A stretch of DNA of 36,239 nt from an uncultured SAR86 cluster bacterium (GCA_902631785.1 CACOZT010000005.1:1-36239); one strand, 5' to 3'; numbered from the stretch's first letter, positions 26,241 to 36,070 are shown. Translations and numbers: made by a program. The notes: generated from the sequence alone by a model not told the origin.

Positions 26241-26973
26241 ATTCATCAATGCCATATTCAATATAGAATTTGTCTGAAGAAGAACTCTGATCGGAAAGCA
26301 TCCATAGATAGTAATCCATAAGCTCTTGCGCATCCTTTAAAATGCTTGGATTCTCAGCAGGGTATGCAATTGATCTCATTTTAGTTCTAGTAGCTTTTGG
26401 ATCAAAGTTAAAAACTTTAATATCTGAGACTGATTCAACTTCATCAGCAATTATCTCAGATAGAGCATTCAGACCTGCTTTAGATACAGAATAAGCACCC
26501 CAAAACGCTTGGCCTTTCTTACCAACGCTAGAAGAAGTGAATATTATTCTTGGATTACATGCTTTTTTTAACAATGGTATTAAGTTTTTGGATAAGAGAA
26601 AAATACTTGTTAAATTTATCTTTAAAACTCTTTCCCAAGTTGTTAAATCATAACTTTCTATGTGCGACATCTTTTCAAGAATTGCAGCATTAAATATTAC
26701 TGCGTCAATGCCTGAGTAATTTTCATTAATAATTTTATTTATCTCTGCAGCAGTATCCTCGTTAAGCTTCTCTAAGTCACATTTAAGTATGCATGGATCA
26801 GTATTATATTTTTTAATAATCTCATCATAAAGATCATCTAGCTTTGACTCGTCTTTAGACAACATGAGGATATTTGCTCCACATTCACTTAGATATTTTG
26901 TAAGTGACTTGCCTATACCGCTTGTCGCACCAGTAATCAGTATATTTTTGTTAACTAAAAAATCTTTTTTCAT
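26233..26973 (-). CDS. yciK: Short-chain dehydrogenase/reductase, YciK-like
   Basis: 246 residues from ATG 26973 (TTG 26979 also possible). NAD(P)-binding TGATSGIGKSL, NAA (IFNAAIL), catalytic Ser in FTSSSVGKKGQAFWG, and Tyr-x3-Lys in YSVSKAGLN. The SSSVGxxGxAxWGAYxxSK segment, and the end with RTKMRSIAYPAENP ... LYLWMLSD-type wording, closely resemble E. coli YciK, whose physiological substrate is not settled. Third gene of ubiG-HAD-SDR, a gene order known from Pseudomonas. It ends 8 bases inside the AlkA-like gene on the other strand. Confidence 0.88.
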   Translation of the reverse strand: MKKDFLVNKNILITGATSGIGKSLTKYLSECGANILMLSKDESKLDDLYDEIIKKYNTDPCILKCDLEKLNEDTAAEINKIINENYSGIDAVIFNAAILEKMSHIESYDLTTWERVLKINLTSIFLLSKNLIPLLKKACNPRIIFTSSSVGKKGQAFWGAYSVSKAGLNALSEIIADEVESVSDIKVFNFDPKATRTKMRSIAYPAENPSILKDAQELMDYYLWMLSDQSSSSDKFYIEYGIDEFK

Positions 26974-26982
26974 ATTCAATTA

Positions 26983-27648
26983 TTAAATATTTAAATGCGA
27001 ATAAATTTCTGAAATATCTTTTATAAATGGATAATTAAGCTTGTTGAGGGTATCTTCATCAAGAGAATATCCATATACGCAGCCTAAAATTTTTACTCCT
27101 GCACTCAAGCCAGCCTCTAAATCATTAAGATGATCGCCTAAATAAATTGTATTTAATGGGTTGGTATTAAGTTTTTTACAAGCTAACAAGATGCCTTCAG
27201 GATCTGGTTTAGATATTTTTACATGATCAGGACAAATTAATACTTTAATATTTTTTAATTCTGAGAATGAATTGATTATAGGATTGGCAAATTTAAAAAA
27301 CTTGTTAGTAACGACTCCATATTTGATATTATTTTCGTCTAAAAAATCTACAAATGTTGTCATGCCATCAAAAAGCTTACAGTCTTTTGTCATATTCAAA
27401 TTATATTCATCTAGAAACTCAGACTTTAAGAGCTCAAATTCAGAATCATCTTCATTTATGTTAAAAAAATTTTTAATTAGTTTTGATGTCCCTTCAGAAA
27501 TATGAGGTCGAATATCAGATAAACTGACTTTGTTCATATTGTATTTTTCCAGCATAACATTTAGCGAAGATTGAAAATCAGGGGCTGTATCAATTAAAGT
27601 CCCATCTAAATCGAACAAAATAAGCTCTGTTTTATGGTTTTCTTGCAT
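26983..27648 (-). CDS. HAD-family phosphatase (phosphoglycolate phosphatase/MupP-like)
   Basis: 221 residues. HAD motifs: I, FDLDGTLIDTAPDF; II, VTNK; III, Lys of ISKPDPEGI; IV, GDHLNDLEAG. The family includes Gph (2-phosphoglycolate) and MupP (N-acetylmuramate 6-phosphate, cell-wall recycling). In Pseudomonas the gene between ubiG and a YciK-type SDR is mupP, and the same context here makes MupP a reasonable alternative to gph. Sequence alone does not decide. It overlaps the end of ubiG by 17 bases. Confidence 0.88.
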   Translation of the reverse strand: MQENHKTELILFDLDGTLIDTAPDFQSSLNVMLEKYNMNKVSLSDIRPHISEGTSKLIKNFFNINEDDSEFELLKSEFLDEYNLNMTKDCKLFDGMTTFVDFLDENNIKYGVVTNKFFKFANPIINSFSELKNIKVLICPDHVKISKPDPEGILLACKKLNTNPLNTIYLGDHLNDLEAGLSAGVKILGCVYGYSLDEDTLNKLNYPFIKDISEIYSHLNI

Positions 27649-28327
27649 ACATTAAGTAATTAACACCTAAGTCGTTATTAAGATTTGCCTTATGTGTTAG
27701 AGGATTGTAAAACATTCCTCTTGTTTCAATTAATTCAGCTTTTGCATCTCTAACATATTTAGCCAATGATGATGGTTTTATAAATTTGTCAAATTCGTGA
27801 GTTCCCTTTGGTAGCAGCTTAAATATATATTCAGCACCAACTATTGCAGTAATCCATGATCTTGGATTTTTATTTATTGTTGAAAGAAATAACAAACCGC
27901 CAGGTTTAAGCAATTGAACACATGTATTTACAAGTGACTTGGGATCCGGGACATGTTCAAGAACTTCTAAGCATGCAACGACATCATAATATTGGCTATA
28001 TTCTGTATTTAATTCCTCAGCAGTTTTTTCAAAGTATTTTATATCTTTATTATTTTCTTGAGCATGGATTTTTGCCACTTCGATTCCAGGACCAGCAGCA
28101 TCAATACCTGTAACCTCTGCACCAAAGTCATACAAAGACTCACATAATAATCCTCCACCACATCCAACATCTAAAACTCTTTTATCTTTAAGTTCGATTT
28201 TTTCTTTAATGTAATCAGCTCTTAAAGGATTTATTACATGCAAAGGTTTGAAATCTCCATCTTTATTCCACCACTCTTCTGCAATATCAGAGAACTTTTT
28301 AATTTCTTGTTGATCTATATTAGCCAT
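27632..28327 (-). CDS. ubiG: Ubiquinone biosynthesis O-methyltransferase
   Basis: 231 residues. SAM-dependent methyltransferase acting at both O-methylation steps of ubiquinone. FSDIAEEWWNKDGDFKPLHVINPLRADYI is the UbiG N-terminal signature. Motif I is LDVGCGGGLLCE; post-I is VTGIDAA; VACLEVLEHVPDP and LKPGGLLFLSTINKN follow; FIKPSSLAKYV comes later. First gene of the ubiG-HAD-SDR run; no clear ribosome binding site. Confidence 0.96.
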   Translation of the reverse strand: MANIDQQEIKKFSDIAEEWWNKDGDFKPLHVINPLRADYIKEKIELKDKRVLDVGCGGGLLCESLYDFGAEVTGIDAAGPGIEVAKIHAQENNKDIKYFEKTAEELNTEYSQYYDVVACLEVLEHVPDPKSLVNTCVQLLKPGGLLFLSTINKNPRSWITAIVGAEYIFKLLPKGTHEFDKFIKPSSLAKYVRDAKAELIETRGMFYNPLTHKANLNNDLGVNYLMYARKP

Positions 28328-28496
28328 TTACACATTTTAACTGTTTAAAATTTATTTAAGAACAAAAAAAATTTCAAATGTAGCATCACTACAAGAAAAT
28401 ACATCTATCAAATGCATAAAAATAAGATATTTGATTCAATTGACTTATTAATACTGATAAGATTAACTTCACTACAAAACTATTAATATACTTATT
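28328..28496. promoter_or_regulatory. Divergent intergenic region between ubiG and pntAA
   Basis: 169 bases with no gene. It must carry both divergent promoters. Toward pntAA, TTAACT (28463-28468) and TATACT (28487-28492) are 18 bases apart (4/6 and 5/6 matches). The sequence TCACTACAA occurs twice (28386-28394 and 28469-28477), and TCAATTGA (28436-28443) is a small palindrome. These may be regulatory but are too short to call. Confidence 0.45.
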
Positions 28497-29618
28497 TTGA
28501 TAATCACTGCACTAAAGTCTTCCGTTGATTCTGATTCCAGATCTCCCATTCATATTGATACTATTGGTAATTTATTAAATCTTGGAGTAGAAGTATTTTT
28601 TGAAGAAAATATTGGTGATGGCATAAATGTTAGCGATAAAATTTTTGAACAAAGTGGATTAAAGAAATGCTCACGAGAAGAATGCCTTAAAAATGGCGAT
28701 CTGATAATAACAAATCAACCATTAGGCGATGAAGAACTAAAATTAATCAAAAAAAATTCTACGCTGCTTGGAATGATTAATCCGTTCAGTAATCAAAAGT
28801 TAATAGAAACATGTTCTAACTTAAAAATTAATTTAGTAAGCATGGAATTTATTCCAAGAATTACAAGAGCTCAAAAGATGGATGTTTTAAGTTCACAAGC
28901 TAATCTCGCTGGATACGTTGCAGTTATAGAATCCGCAAAACATTTATCCACAGCATTACCAATGATGATGACAGCAGCTGGCACACTCAAACCGGCCAAA
29001 GTATTTGTTATAGGTGTCGGAGTTGCAGGCCTTCAAGCCATTGCAACAGCTAAGAGACTGGGAGCTAGAGTTGAGGCGTTTGATACTAGAGACGTTGTCG
29101 AGGAGCAAGTAAATTCACTCGGAGCTAAATTCGTTAAAATTGATTTAGGCGAAACTGGAGAAACTGATCAAGGATATGCTAAAGAGCTTTCTGAAGATCA
29201 AATAAAGAAACAAAAAGAGCTTCAGTCAAAAGTATGTGAAAGATCTGACATTGTAATAACTACAGCTCAGTTATTTGGCAGGCCAGCACCACTTTTAATT
29301 GATAACAATACAATAGATAGAATGATGCCTGGTAGTGTTATTTTTGATATGGCAGTTGAGTCAGGTGGCAATGTAGAGGGATCAGAAGTAGACAAGGTAG
29401 TTGAACGAAATGGAGTTAAGATTATTGGTATATCAAACTTAGCTTCTAAAGTATCTAATCACGCCTCTCTAGCATTATCCAATAATTACAATAATTGGAT
29501 TTTAGATTTTTTTGATAAAGAAAATCTAAAAGTTAATTTTGACTTTGAAGATGAGATTATTTCAAATAGTGTTTTGGTTCATAATGGCGAAATTAAAAAT
29601 GAGAGGTTTAAGAAATAA
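28497..29618 (+). CDS. pntAA: NAD(P) transhydrogenase subunit alpha, part 1 (NAD-binding domain I)
   Basis: 373 residues: soluble dI domain of the proton-translocating transhydrogenase. SMEFIPRITRAQKMDVLSSQANLAGY, VFVIGVGVAGLQAIATAKRLGARV (Rossmann), DQGYAKELS, GRPAPLLI and SVIFDMAVESGGN are dI signatures. The start is uncertain: TTG 28497 is the only usual start before the domain, and it lacks a ribosome binding site. The N-terminus is somewhat divergent from the usual KIGIPKE...ETRVA. Three separate genes, as in Rhodospirillum rubrum, rather than fused pntA as in E. coli. Stop and pntAB start overlap by one base (TAATG). Confidence 0.93.
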   Translation: MIITALKSSVDSDSRSPIHIDTIGNLLNLGVEVFFEENIGDGINVSDKIFEQSGLKKCSREECLKNGDLIITNQPLGDEELKLIKKNSTLLGMINPFSNQKLIETCSNLKINLVSMEFIPRITRAQKMDVLSSQANLAGYVAVIESAKHLSTALPMMMTAAGTLKPAKVFVIGVGVAGLQAIATAKRLGARVEAFDTRDVVEEQVNSLGAKFVKIDLGETGETDQGYAKELSEDQIKKQKELQSKVCERSDIVITTAQLFGRPAPLLIDNNTIDRMMPGSVIFDMAVESGGNVEGSEVDKVVERNGVKIIGISNLASKVSNHASLALSNNYNNWILDFFDKENLKVNFDFEDEIISNSVLVHNGEIKNERFKK

Positions 29619-29890
29619 TGGAAATTTATATTCTCTTAGGATTTGTTCTTATACTATCAATTTATTTGGGATTGGAGCTAATCTCTAAAGTTCCAAGTAC
29701 TCTTCATACACCTCTAATGTCAGGTGCTAATGCAATATCAGGAATTGCCTTAGTCGGCGCTTTAGTTCTTGGATCTGATACTCAGCTTCAACAAGCTTTA
29801 GCGTTCCTTGCAGTTATGTTTGCATCTATTAATGTCTTTGGCGGTTATCTTGTCACAAACAGAATGTTAAAAATGTTTAAGAAGAAATAA
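29618..29890 (+). CDS. pntAB: NAD(P) transhydrogenase subunit alpha, part 2 (membrane)
   Basis: 90 residues, three hydrophobic helices. LELISKVPSTLHTPLMSGANAISGI is the highly conserved PntA membrane signature. Forms part of the dII proton channel with PntB. Starts on the last base of the pntAA stop and ends 2 bases before pntB. Confidence 0.96.
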   Translation: MEIYILLGFVLILSIYLGLELISKVPSTLHTPLMSGANAISGIALVGALVLGSDTQLQQALAFLAVMFASINVFGGYLVTNRMLKMFKKK

Positions 29891-29892
29891 TT

Positions 29893-31272
29893 ATGAGTTT
29901 TTTTGAAAATATATCTTCAATTCAAAATATTATTTATATATTTTCCTCAATACTATTTATTTCAGGAATCAAGATGCTCGGAAAAGAGGATACTGCCGTA
30001 AGGGGTAACTTCTTATCTGCATTGGCAATGTTTATAGCTGTTTCTGTTACGTTTGTTAATGTAATAAATCCACTTTTAGTTTTAATTGGAATTGCCATAG
30101 GCGCAGTTATAGGTTCACTTATCGCACTTAAGGTAAAAATGACCTCAATCCCCGAGATGGTAGCACTATTCAATGGATTTGGAGGTTTAGCGACATTCTT
30201 CATCGCATGGTCTGAATTTAACTCTATACCATCAAATAATTTTCAATATTTGTTAGTAATGATTACAACTTATATCGGAGGCGTTACATTTTCTGGTAGT
30301 GTTATTGCCTACGGCAAATTATCAGAGACACTTAAGGTTGAAAAGTCTTCAATAGTTACTAAATTGTTTACAACTTTATTTTATATTTCAATTATTTATT
30401 TATTATATTCAATTGTTATAACAAAGATTTTCACACCAGGTTTTGACTTCTATACAATTTTATTGATTTTGACTTTACTTGGCGGTGTTGGATTTGTAAT
30501 TCCAATTGGAGGTGGTGACATGCCAGTTGTCATTTCACTTTTAAACTCATTTTCTGGTATTGCCGCAGCTTTTGCAGGATTGTTGCTATTAAACAATGTT
30601 CTGATTGTTGCTGGATCCTTGGTTGGAGCAAGTGGTTTAATTTTAACTATCATTATGGCTAAGGCCATGAATCGTTCAATTGGTAATATTTTGTTCGTTG
30701 GTTATGCTTCGTCATCTTCTGTTTCAAAATCTGAAGAAACTGGTGAGGTCAAACCAATAAACGTGTCTGATGCATATTTAATATTAGAGAATGCAAGTTC
30801 TGTTCTCGTAATTCCAGGATATGGTATGGCGGTTGCACAAGCTCAACATGTGGTTAGAGAGTTGGGAGAGCTCCTTGAAGCAAATGGAACTGAAGTAAGG
30901 TATGGTATTCATCCAGTTGCAGGAAGAATGCCAGGTCACATGAATGTTTTGCTCGCAGAAGCAAATGTTCCTTATGATGTCTTGGTTGAACCAGAGGATG
31001 TAAATCCATCTATGGATACTGTTGATGTTGCCGTAGTAATTGGAGCAAATGATGTAGTAAATCCATCAGCAACAGAAGAACCAGGAAGTCCAATATATGG
31101 AATGCCTATAATCGAAGTCCATAATGCAAGAACAGTTTTTGTTCTAAAAAGATCAATGTCATCTGGTTTTGCAGGCGTACAAAACCCTTTGTTTTTTAAA
31201 GAAAATACAAGAATGTTATTTGGTGATGCAAAGGAGTCAATTGGCGGCCTAGTTACTGAATTTAAAGAGTAA
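29893..31272 (+). CDS. pntB: NAD(P) transhydrogenase subunit beta
   Basis: 459 residues. The N-terminal part has about nine membrane helices (dII); from about residue 285 the soluble NADP-binding dIII follows: IPGYGMAVAQAQHVVREL, GIHPVAGRMPGHMNVLLAEA, IGANDVVNPSA and VLKRSMSSGFAGVQNPLF. Uses the proton gradient to drive NADH + NADP+ to NAD+ + NADPH. A terminator-like hairpin follows at 31299-31343. Confidence 0.97.
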   Translation: MSFFENISSIQNIIYIFSSILFISGIKMLGKEDTAVRGNFLSALAMFIAVSVTFVNVINPLLVLIGIAIGAVIGSLIALKVKMTSIPEMVALFNGFGGLATFFIAWSEFNSIPSNNFQYLLVMITTYIGGVTFSGSVIAYGKLSETLKVEKSSIVTKLFTTLFYISIIYLLYSIVITKIFTPGFDFYTILLILTLLGGVGFVIPIGGGDMPVVISLLNSFSGIAAAFAGLLLLNNVLIVAGSLVGASGLILTIIMAKAMNRSIGNILFVGYASSSSVSKSEETGEVKPINVSDAYLILENASSVLVIPGYGMAVAQAQHVVRELGELLEANGTEVRYGIHPVAGRMPGHMNVLLAEANVPYDVLVEPEDVNPSMDTVDVAVVIGANDVVNPSATEEPGSPIYGMPIIEVHNARTVFVLKRSMSSGFAGVQNPLFFKENTRMLFGDAKESIGGLVTEFKE

Positions 31273-31289
31273 TTTATCCTATAAATATG

Positions 31290-31318
31290 TTAAAATATAA
31301 CCCTATTTAGGTTATAAA
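31290..31318 (+). promoter_or_regulatory. Possible gyrA promoter nested in the upstream hairpin
   Basis: TTAAAA (31290-31295) and TATAAA (31313-31318), 17 bases apart, match sigma-70 boxes at 4/6 and 5/6. Initiation would fall near 31325, about 30 bases before the gyrA ATG. The -10 lies in the loop of the hairpin described separately. Confidence 0.4.
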
Positions 31319-31343
31319 ATTTGTGCATAAAATAGGGGTTTTT
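31299..31343 (+). terminator. Rho-independent-like terminator after pntB
   Basis: AACCCTATTT (31299-31308) can pair with AAATAGGGGTT (31330-31340), leaving one bulged G. The loop has 21 bases, and a run of five T (31339-31343) completes the terminator. It is 26 bases after the pntB stop and 11 bases before the gyrA start. The stem is short and partly A-T, so strength is uncertain. Confidence 0.55.
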
Positions 31344-31354
31344 CAAGCTATAAA

Positions 31355-33892
31355 ATGAATGATTTCGCCAAAGAAATTATATCTGTAAATATTGAGGATG
31401 AACTTAAACAATCCTACTTAAGTTATGCACTAAGCGTTATCCATGGAAGAGCACTTCCTGATATCAGAGACGGTCTAAAACCAGTTCATAGAAGAATTTT
31501 ATATGCGATGTATGATCTGAAAAATTTCTATAATAGACCTTACAAAAAATCTGCAAGAGTCGTCGGAGATGTTATTGGAAAATATCATCCACATGGTGAC
31601 TCTGCTGTATATGATGCAATGGTTAGAATGGCTCAAGATTTTTCAATGAGATATCCAATAGTTGAAGGCCAAGGAAACTTTGGATCTATTGATGGCGATC
31701 CACCTGCCGCAATGCGATATACAGAAGTAAGAATGTCCAAGATTACTGATCAAATGCTTGGCGATATTGAAAAAGAGACTGTTTCCTTTTCTCCAAATTA
31801 TGATGGAAGTGAGGATATACCAGATGTGTTACCCACAAAAATTCCAAATTTACTTGTAAATGGATCTTCAGGAATAGCAGTTGGTATGGCGACAAATATT
31901 CCACCGCATAATTTAAATGAAGTCTTAAATGGATGTATCAATTTAATAAAGAACCCAAAAATATCTATTGACGACTTAATTAAAGATATTTCTGGTCCTG
32001 ACTTTCCAACGGGTGGAACAATAGATGGAAAAGCTGGTATATATGAAGCATATAAAACTGGAAGGGGAATAATACATATTAGATCTAATACGTCTGTTGA
32101 GGAAGATAAGTCTGGTAAACAAAGTCTAATTATTAATGAAATACCTTTTATGGTTAATAAAGCAAAGATGTTAGAGAAGATTGCTGAGCTAGTTAAAGAA
32201 AAGAAAATAGAGGGAATAACTGAAATAAGAGATGAATCTGATAAAGATGGTCTAAGAGTAGTGATTGAAGTAAGAAAAGGTGATTCGGTTGATGTTCTTG
32301 AAAATAATCTTTTCGCTCAAACTCAACTAGAACAATCTTTTGGAATTAACTTCACTGTATTGTCAGAAGGCCAACCAAAAGAAGTAAATTTGAAAGAGAT
32401 GCTTCAAGCATTTGTGAAGCATAGAAAAGATATTATTACAAAAAGGACCAAATATGATTTAAGAAAAGCTAAGGACAGAGGTCACGTAGTTGAGGGCTTG
32501 ATGGTAGCGATTGCAAATATTGATCAAATAATTGCAATAATTAAAAAATCAAAAGATCCAAAGATAGCTGCCAAAGAACTTTGTAAAAAAGTATGGAAAT
32601 CTGGTCCAGTTGAAGCAATTCTAAAAAAAGTAGGAAGTGATGCATGTAAACCAAAAGGATTAAGTAAAGATCTGGGGTTGAAAGGTAAAAAATATAAACT
32701 TTCAGAGGATCAAGCAAAAGCAATACTTGAACTAAGACTTGGAAGACTTACTGGACTTGAACAGGATAATTTAGGTAAAGAGTTTTCAGAAATTGTTGAA
32801 AAGATTATTGGCCTTCAAAAAATTCTTGATGATAAGCAAACACTAACCGACTTAATGATAGGAGAGCTTGAAGAAATTATAGAAAATTTTGGTGATGAAA
32901 GAAGAACTCTTATTAATGATACGAGAAGAGGCATCACAAATGAGGATCTTATTCCTGAAGAGACAAGGGTTCTTACGGTCTCTAGAAGTGGCTATGCAAA
33001 AACTCAACCTCTTGATGAATATAGAGAACAAAGAAGAGGAGGACAAGGCAAGGCGGCTGCTTCGGTAAAGGAAGAAGATTTAATTCAAAATTTATATGTT
33101 TTAAGCAGTCATGTTCAAATATTATGCTTTACAACAAAAGGAAAGGTATTTTGGCTAAAAGTATATGAAATACCCGTAGCGTCCAGAACATCAAAGGGTA
33201 GGCCATTAGTAAATATGCTTAATTTAGACGATGATGAAAGAGTTAGTGATATTTTGCCAGTTGAGGAATTTTCAGAAGATAAATTTATTTTTATGGCAAC
33301 AAGAAAAGGTATTACAAAGAAAACAAACTTAAGCCTTTTTGCTAGAAAGTGGAAATCAGGAATCAAGGCTATAAATCTTGATGAAGATGACAGATTAATT
33401 GGCACTGCTATAACTGATGGCAAAAAAGAAATATTATTGGCATCATCTGCAGGAAAATTAATTAGATTTAATGAATCTAAAGTAAGACCTATGGGAAGAG
33501 CCGCAAGAGGTGTCAAAGGCATGAAACTTAAAAAAGATCAAAAATTGATCTCCTTAAATGTTGCTGATCCATCAAAAACTATTTTATGTGTATCAGAGAA
33601 TGGTTACGGTAAGAAGACCGAACTTGAAGATTTTCCAACTCACAATAGAGGTGGACAAGGTGTTATTTCTATTAAAACAAGCGAGAGAAACGGAATGATG
33701 GTGGCAGCAGCATTAGTTGAGGAAGAAGATGGAATAATGTTGATAAGTGATAAAGGTACTATGATAAGAACAAATGTTTCTCAAGTTCCAACTTTAAGCA
33801 GAAATACTCAAGGAGTAAAAATTATTACTCCAAAAGAAGAAGAAAAACTTATTGAGTGTGTAACAATACCTCAAGAAGAAGAACAAGATTAG
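31355..33892 (+). CDS. gyrA: DNA gyrase subunit A
   Basis: 845 residues (E. coli 875). Breakage-reunion domain with the active-site Tyr122 in [10 protein letters not shown]. The quinolone-determining region is [29 protein letters not shown] with Ser83 and Asp87, the quinolone-sensitive residues in E. coli numbering. The coiled coil and a full C-terminal beta-pinwheel follow. The GyrA box is QRRGGQG (canonical QRRGG[K/R]G), which supports gyrase over ParC, as does the full six-blade length. The acidic tail is EEEQD. Only a weak ribosome binding site. gyrA-serC-pheA is conserved gammaproteobacterial order. Confidence 0.97.
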   Translation: MNDFAKEIISVNIEDELKQSYLSYALSVIHGRALPDIRDGLKPVHRRILYAMYDLKNFYNRPYKKSARVVGDVIGKYHPHGDSAVYDAMVRMAQDFSMRYPIVEGQGNFGSIDGDPPAAMRYTEVRMSKITDQMLGDIEKETVSFSPNYDGSEDIPDVLPTKIPNLLVNGSSGIAVGMATNIPPHNLNEVLNGCINLIKNPKISIDDLIKDISGPDFPTGGTIDGKAGIYEAYKTGRGIIHIRSNTSVEEDKSGKQSLIINEIPFMVNKAKMLEKIAELVKEKKIEGITEIRDESDKDGLRVVIEVRKGDSVDVLENNLFAQTQLEQSFGINFTVLSEGQPKEVNLKEMLQAFVKHRKDIITKRTKYDLRKAKDRGHVVEGLMVAIANIDQIIAIIKKSKDPKIAAKELCKKVWKSGPVEAILKKVGSDACKPKGLSKDLGLKGKKYKLSEDQAKAILELRLGRLTGLEQDNLGKEFSEIVEKIIGLQKILDDKQTLTDLMIGELEEIIENFGDERRTLINDTRRGITNEDLIPEETRVLTVSRSGYAKTQPLDEYREQRRGGQGKAAASVKEEDLIQNLYVLSSHVQILCFTTKGKVFWLKVYEIPVASRTSKGRPLVNMLNLDDDERVSDILPVEEFSEDKFIFMATRKGITKKTNLSLFARKWKSGIKAINLDEDDRLIGTAITDGKKEILLASSAGKLIRFNESKVRPMGRAARGVKGMKLKKDQKLISLNVADPSKTILCVSENGYGKKTELEDFPTHNRGGQGVISIKTSERNGMMVAAALVEEEDGIMLISDKGTMIRTNVSQVPTLSRNTQGVKIITPKEEEKLIECVTIPQEEEQD

Positions 33893-33897
33893 TATTA

Positions 33898-34974
33898 ATG
33901 AGAAAATGGAATTTCTGTGCTGGTCCTGGAGCAATATCTGAAGAAGTTTTAGAGGAAGTTCAATCCGAATTACTTGAGTATAAAAATGCTGGAGCTTCAA
34001 TAATGGAGGTTAGCCATAGGTCAAAGTTATACTCCGCCGTTGCTGATGAGGCAAAACAAGATTTAATTGAAATTTTAAATATACCTAAAAATTATGATGT
34101 TTTATTTCTTCAAGGTGGAGCAACACATCAATTTTCAATGGTTCCTTACAATTTTTGTCACAGCTCTGGTGAGGCTGATTATATTTTATCAGGCACATGG
34201 TCTAAAAAAGCAATTTCTGAAGCATCAAAAATAATAAAAGTAAATACCATTGCTTCATCCGAAGCTAAAAATTACTCATATGCACCTGATCCAAAAACTT
34301 GGAATTTGTCTGAAAGTGCTGCATATGTTCATTACTGTCCGAATGAAACTATTCAGGGAGTAGCAATTCATGACATTCCTAGCGTAGATAAACCTATTAT
34401 TTCAGACGCATCTTCAGTAATTCTAAGTGAGCCTTTAGACGTAAATAAATTCTCACTGATATATGCTGGAGCTCAAAAGAATATTGGACCTGCTGGTTTA
34501 ACGATAGTCATAATTGAAAGAGATTTTATGGAATTAGGTAATCAAAAAATTCCTAATATTTTGAAATATTCTGAGCATTCAATTGCTGACTCAATGTTGA
34601 ATACTCCGCCAACATTTGCATGGTATATGGCTGGAAAAGTATTTAAATGGATAAAAAAGAAAGGAGGACTTGAGTTTTTTAAACAACAAAATCATATTAA
34701 AGCATCTAAATTATATGAATATATTGATAGTTCAGATTTTTATTCAAATAAAATAGATATTGAGAATAGATCAATTATGAATGTTACATTTTTTCTAGAA
34801 AATGATGAATTAGATACCTCCTTCTTGCATCAAGCTGAGGAAAATGGCCTTTTAAACCTAAAAGGGCACAGATCAGTTGGAGGAATGAGAGCCAGCATAT
34901 ATAATGCTATGCCTTTAGAGGGAGTAGAAGAGCTTATTAATTATATGCAATATTTTGAGTCAAAAAATGGCTAG
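33898..34974 (+). CDS. serC: Phosphoserine aminotransferase
   Basis: 358 residues from ATG 33898, which gives the classic N-terminus RKWNFCAGPGAI; upstream in-frame starts inside gyrA are unlikely. PLP lysine Lys194 in YAGAQKNIGPAGLT; SHRSK at 39-43 binds phosphate; GGATHQFSMVPYN, STDASS-type region and GHRSVGGMRASIYNAMP near the C-terminus. Makes 3-phosphoserine (serine pathway) and the 4-phosphohydroxythreonine used in pyridoxal phosphate synthesis. Five bases after gyrA; overlaps pheA by 8. Confidence 0.96.
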   Translation: MRKWNFCAGPGAISEEVLEEVQSELLEYKNAGASIMEVSHRSKLYSAVADEAKQDLIEILNIPKNYDVLFLQGGATHQFSMVPYNFCHSSGEADYILSGTWSKKAISEASKIIKVNTIASSEAKNYSYAPDPKTWNLSESAAYVHYCPNETIQGVAIHDIPSVDKPIISDASSVILSEPLDVNKFSLIYAGAQKNIGPAGLTIVIIERDFMELGNQKIPNILKYSEHSIADSMLNTPPTFAWYMAGKVFKWIKKKGGLEFFKQQNHIKASKLYEYIDSSDFYSNKIDIENRSIMNVTFFLENDELDTSFLHQAEENGLLNLKGHRSVGGMRASIYNAMPLEGVEELINYMQYFESKNG

Positions 34975-36070
34975 CGATATTATGAAAAATAAAAGTTTAA
35001 AAAATCTTAGAGCTAAAATTGATAAGCTTGATAAAGAAATTTATAAACTTATCCAACAAAGAGCTTCACACGCAGTGGCTATTGGAAAAATTAAGTCTAA
35101 AGTAAGTCCAAAAGAGTCTTTTTATAAACCTGATAGAGAAACAAAGATATTAAGAAATATATTAAATGCTAATAATAAAGGACTATTACCTGACTCCAAG
35201 ATTAGAGCTATTTATAAAGAATTAATTTCTGGTTGTTTATCACTTGAGGAGACTTTAAAAATTGCCTATTTAGGTCCTGAAGGAACTCATTCAGAAGCTG
35301 CTGTTCATAATCAATTTGGTTCTCAGGCTATAAGAATACCAACTGCAACAATTGATGATGTCTTCTATCAAGTAATAAATGATGATGTGAATTTAGGTGT
35401 AGTACCAGTAGAAAATTCATCTGAGGGAGTTATAAACACTACCTTAAATTGCTTGGCAGACAGCGAAGATGTAAAAATTATAGGCGAAATATATTTAAAT
35501 ATTGATCATCAACTAGCTGCAGGAAACAAATTTAAGCTTGATGAAGCATTTGCAATCGCATCTCACCCTCAAGCATTAGGACAATGTTCTAAATGGATTG
35601 AAAGAAATATAGGAAATATTAAAAGACTTGAGATGCCCAGTTCAGCTGTTGCAGCTAAATATGCAAAAGATAATAAAAATATCTTGTGTATTGTGAACTC
35701 AATGGCAGTAAATAACTATAAACTCAAGTTAATAAAGAAAAATATACAAGACTACTCAGAAAATAAAACTAGATTCCTTGTAATAGGAAAAAATAAAGTT
35801 GAAAAAACCGGTAAGGATAAGAGCTCCTTTTTAATTCAAACACCAAATAAACCTGGTTCACTGATGTCTGTTCTAACGCCTTTTGATAGAAGAAAAATTA
35901 ATTTGAGCAAAATAGAGACACGACCATCAAGAGGAAACATCAATTCGCATGATTTCTTTATTGACTGTGAGGGACATATTAAAGATCAAAAACTTCGTTT
36001 AGCAATCAATGAAGTTATAGACACTGGAGCTATAGTAAGAAATTTTGGCTCATATCCAGAATATATATGA
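34967..36070 (+). CDS. pheA: Bifunctional chorismate mutase/prephenate dehydratase (P-protein)
   Basis: 367 residues from ATG 34967 (TTG 34955 and ATG 34982 are alternatives). The N-terminal AroQ chorismate mutase is LRAKIDKLDKEIYKLIQQRA ... IGKIK. Prephenate dehydratase begins at IAYLGPEGTHSEAA and includes VPVENSSEGVIN, SHPQALGQCSKW and the catalytic TRF in NKTRFLVIG. A C-terminal ACT domain (GSLMSVLTPF ... INLSKIETRPSRG) has ETRP in place of the usual ESRP phenylalanine-binding motif. Leads from chorismate to phenylpyruvate. ATGA overlap with the next gene. Confidence 0.96.
   Translation: MASDIMKNKSLKNLRAKIDKLDKEIYKLIQQRASHAVAIGKIKSKVSPKESFYKPDRETKILRNILNANNKGLLPDSKIRAIYKELISGCLSLEETLKIAYLGPEGTHSEAAVHNQFGSQAIRIPTATIDDVFYQVINDDVNLGVVPVENSSEGVINTTLNCLADSEDVKIIGEIYLNIDHQLAAGNKFKLDEAFAIASHPQALGQCSKWIERNIGNIKRLEMPSSAVAAKYAKDNKNILCIVNSMAVNNYKLKLIKKNIQDYSENKTRFLVIGKNKVEKTGKDKSSFLIQTPNKPGSLMSVLTPFDRRKINLSKIETRPSRGNINSHDFFIDCEGHIKDQKLRLAINEVIDTGAIVRNFGSYPEYI

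Noticed and set aside
28328-28496. A tRNA or small RNA gene in the largest divergent gaps (also 23367-23551)
   Set aside because: No cloverleaf, no CCA-ended acceptor and no GC-rich helix could be found by reading both strands.
33856-33897. serC beginning inside gyrA at 33856
   Set aside because: The conserved SerC N-terminus begins at ATG 33898. The upstream extension is the out-of-frame gyrA end.
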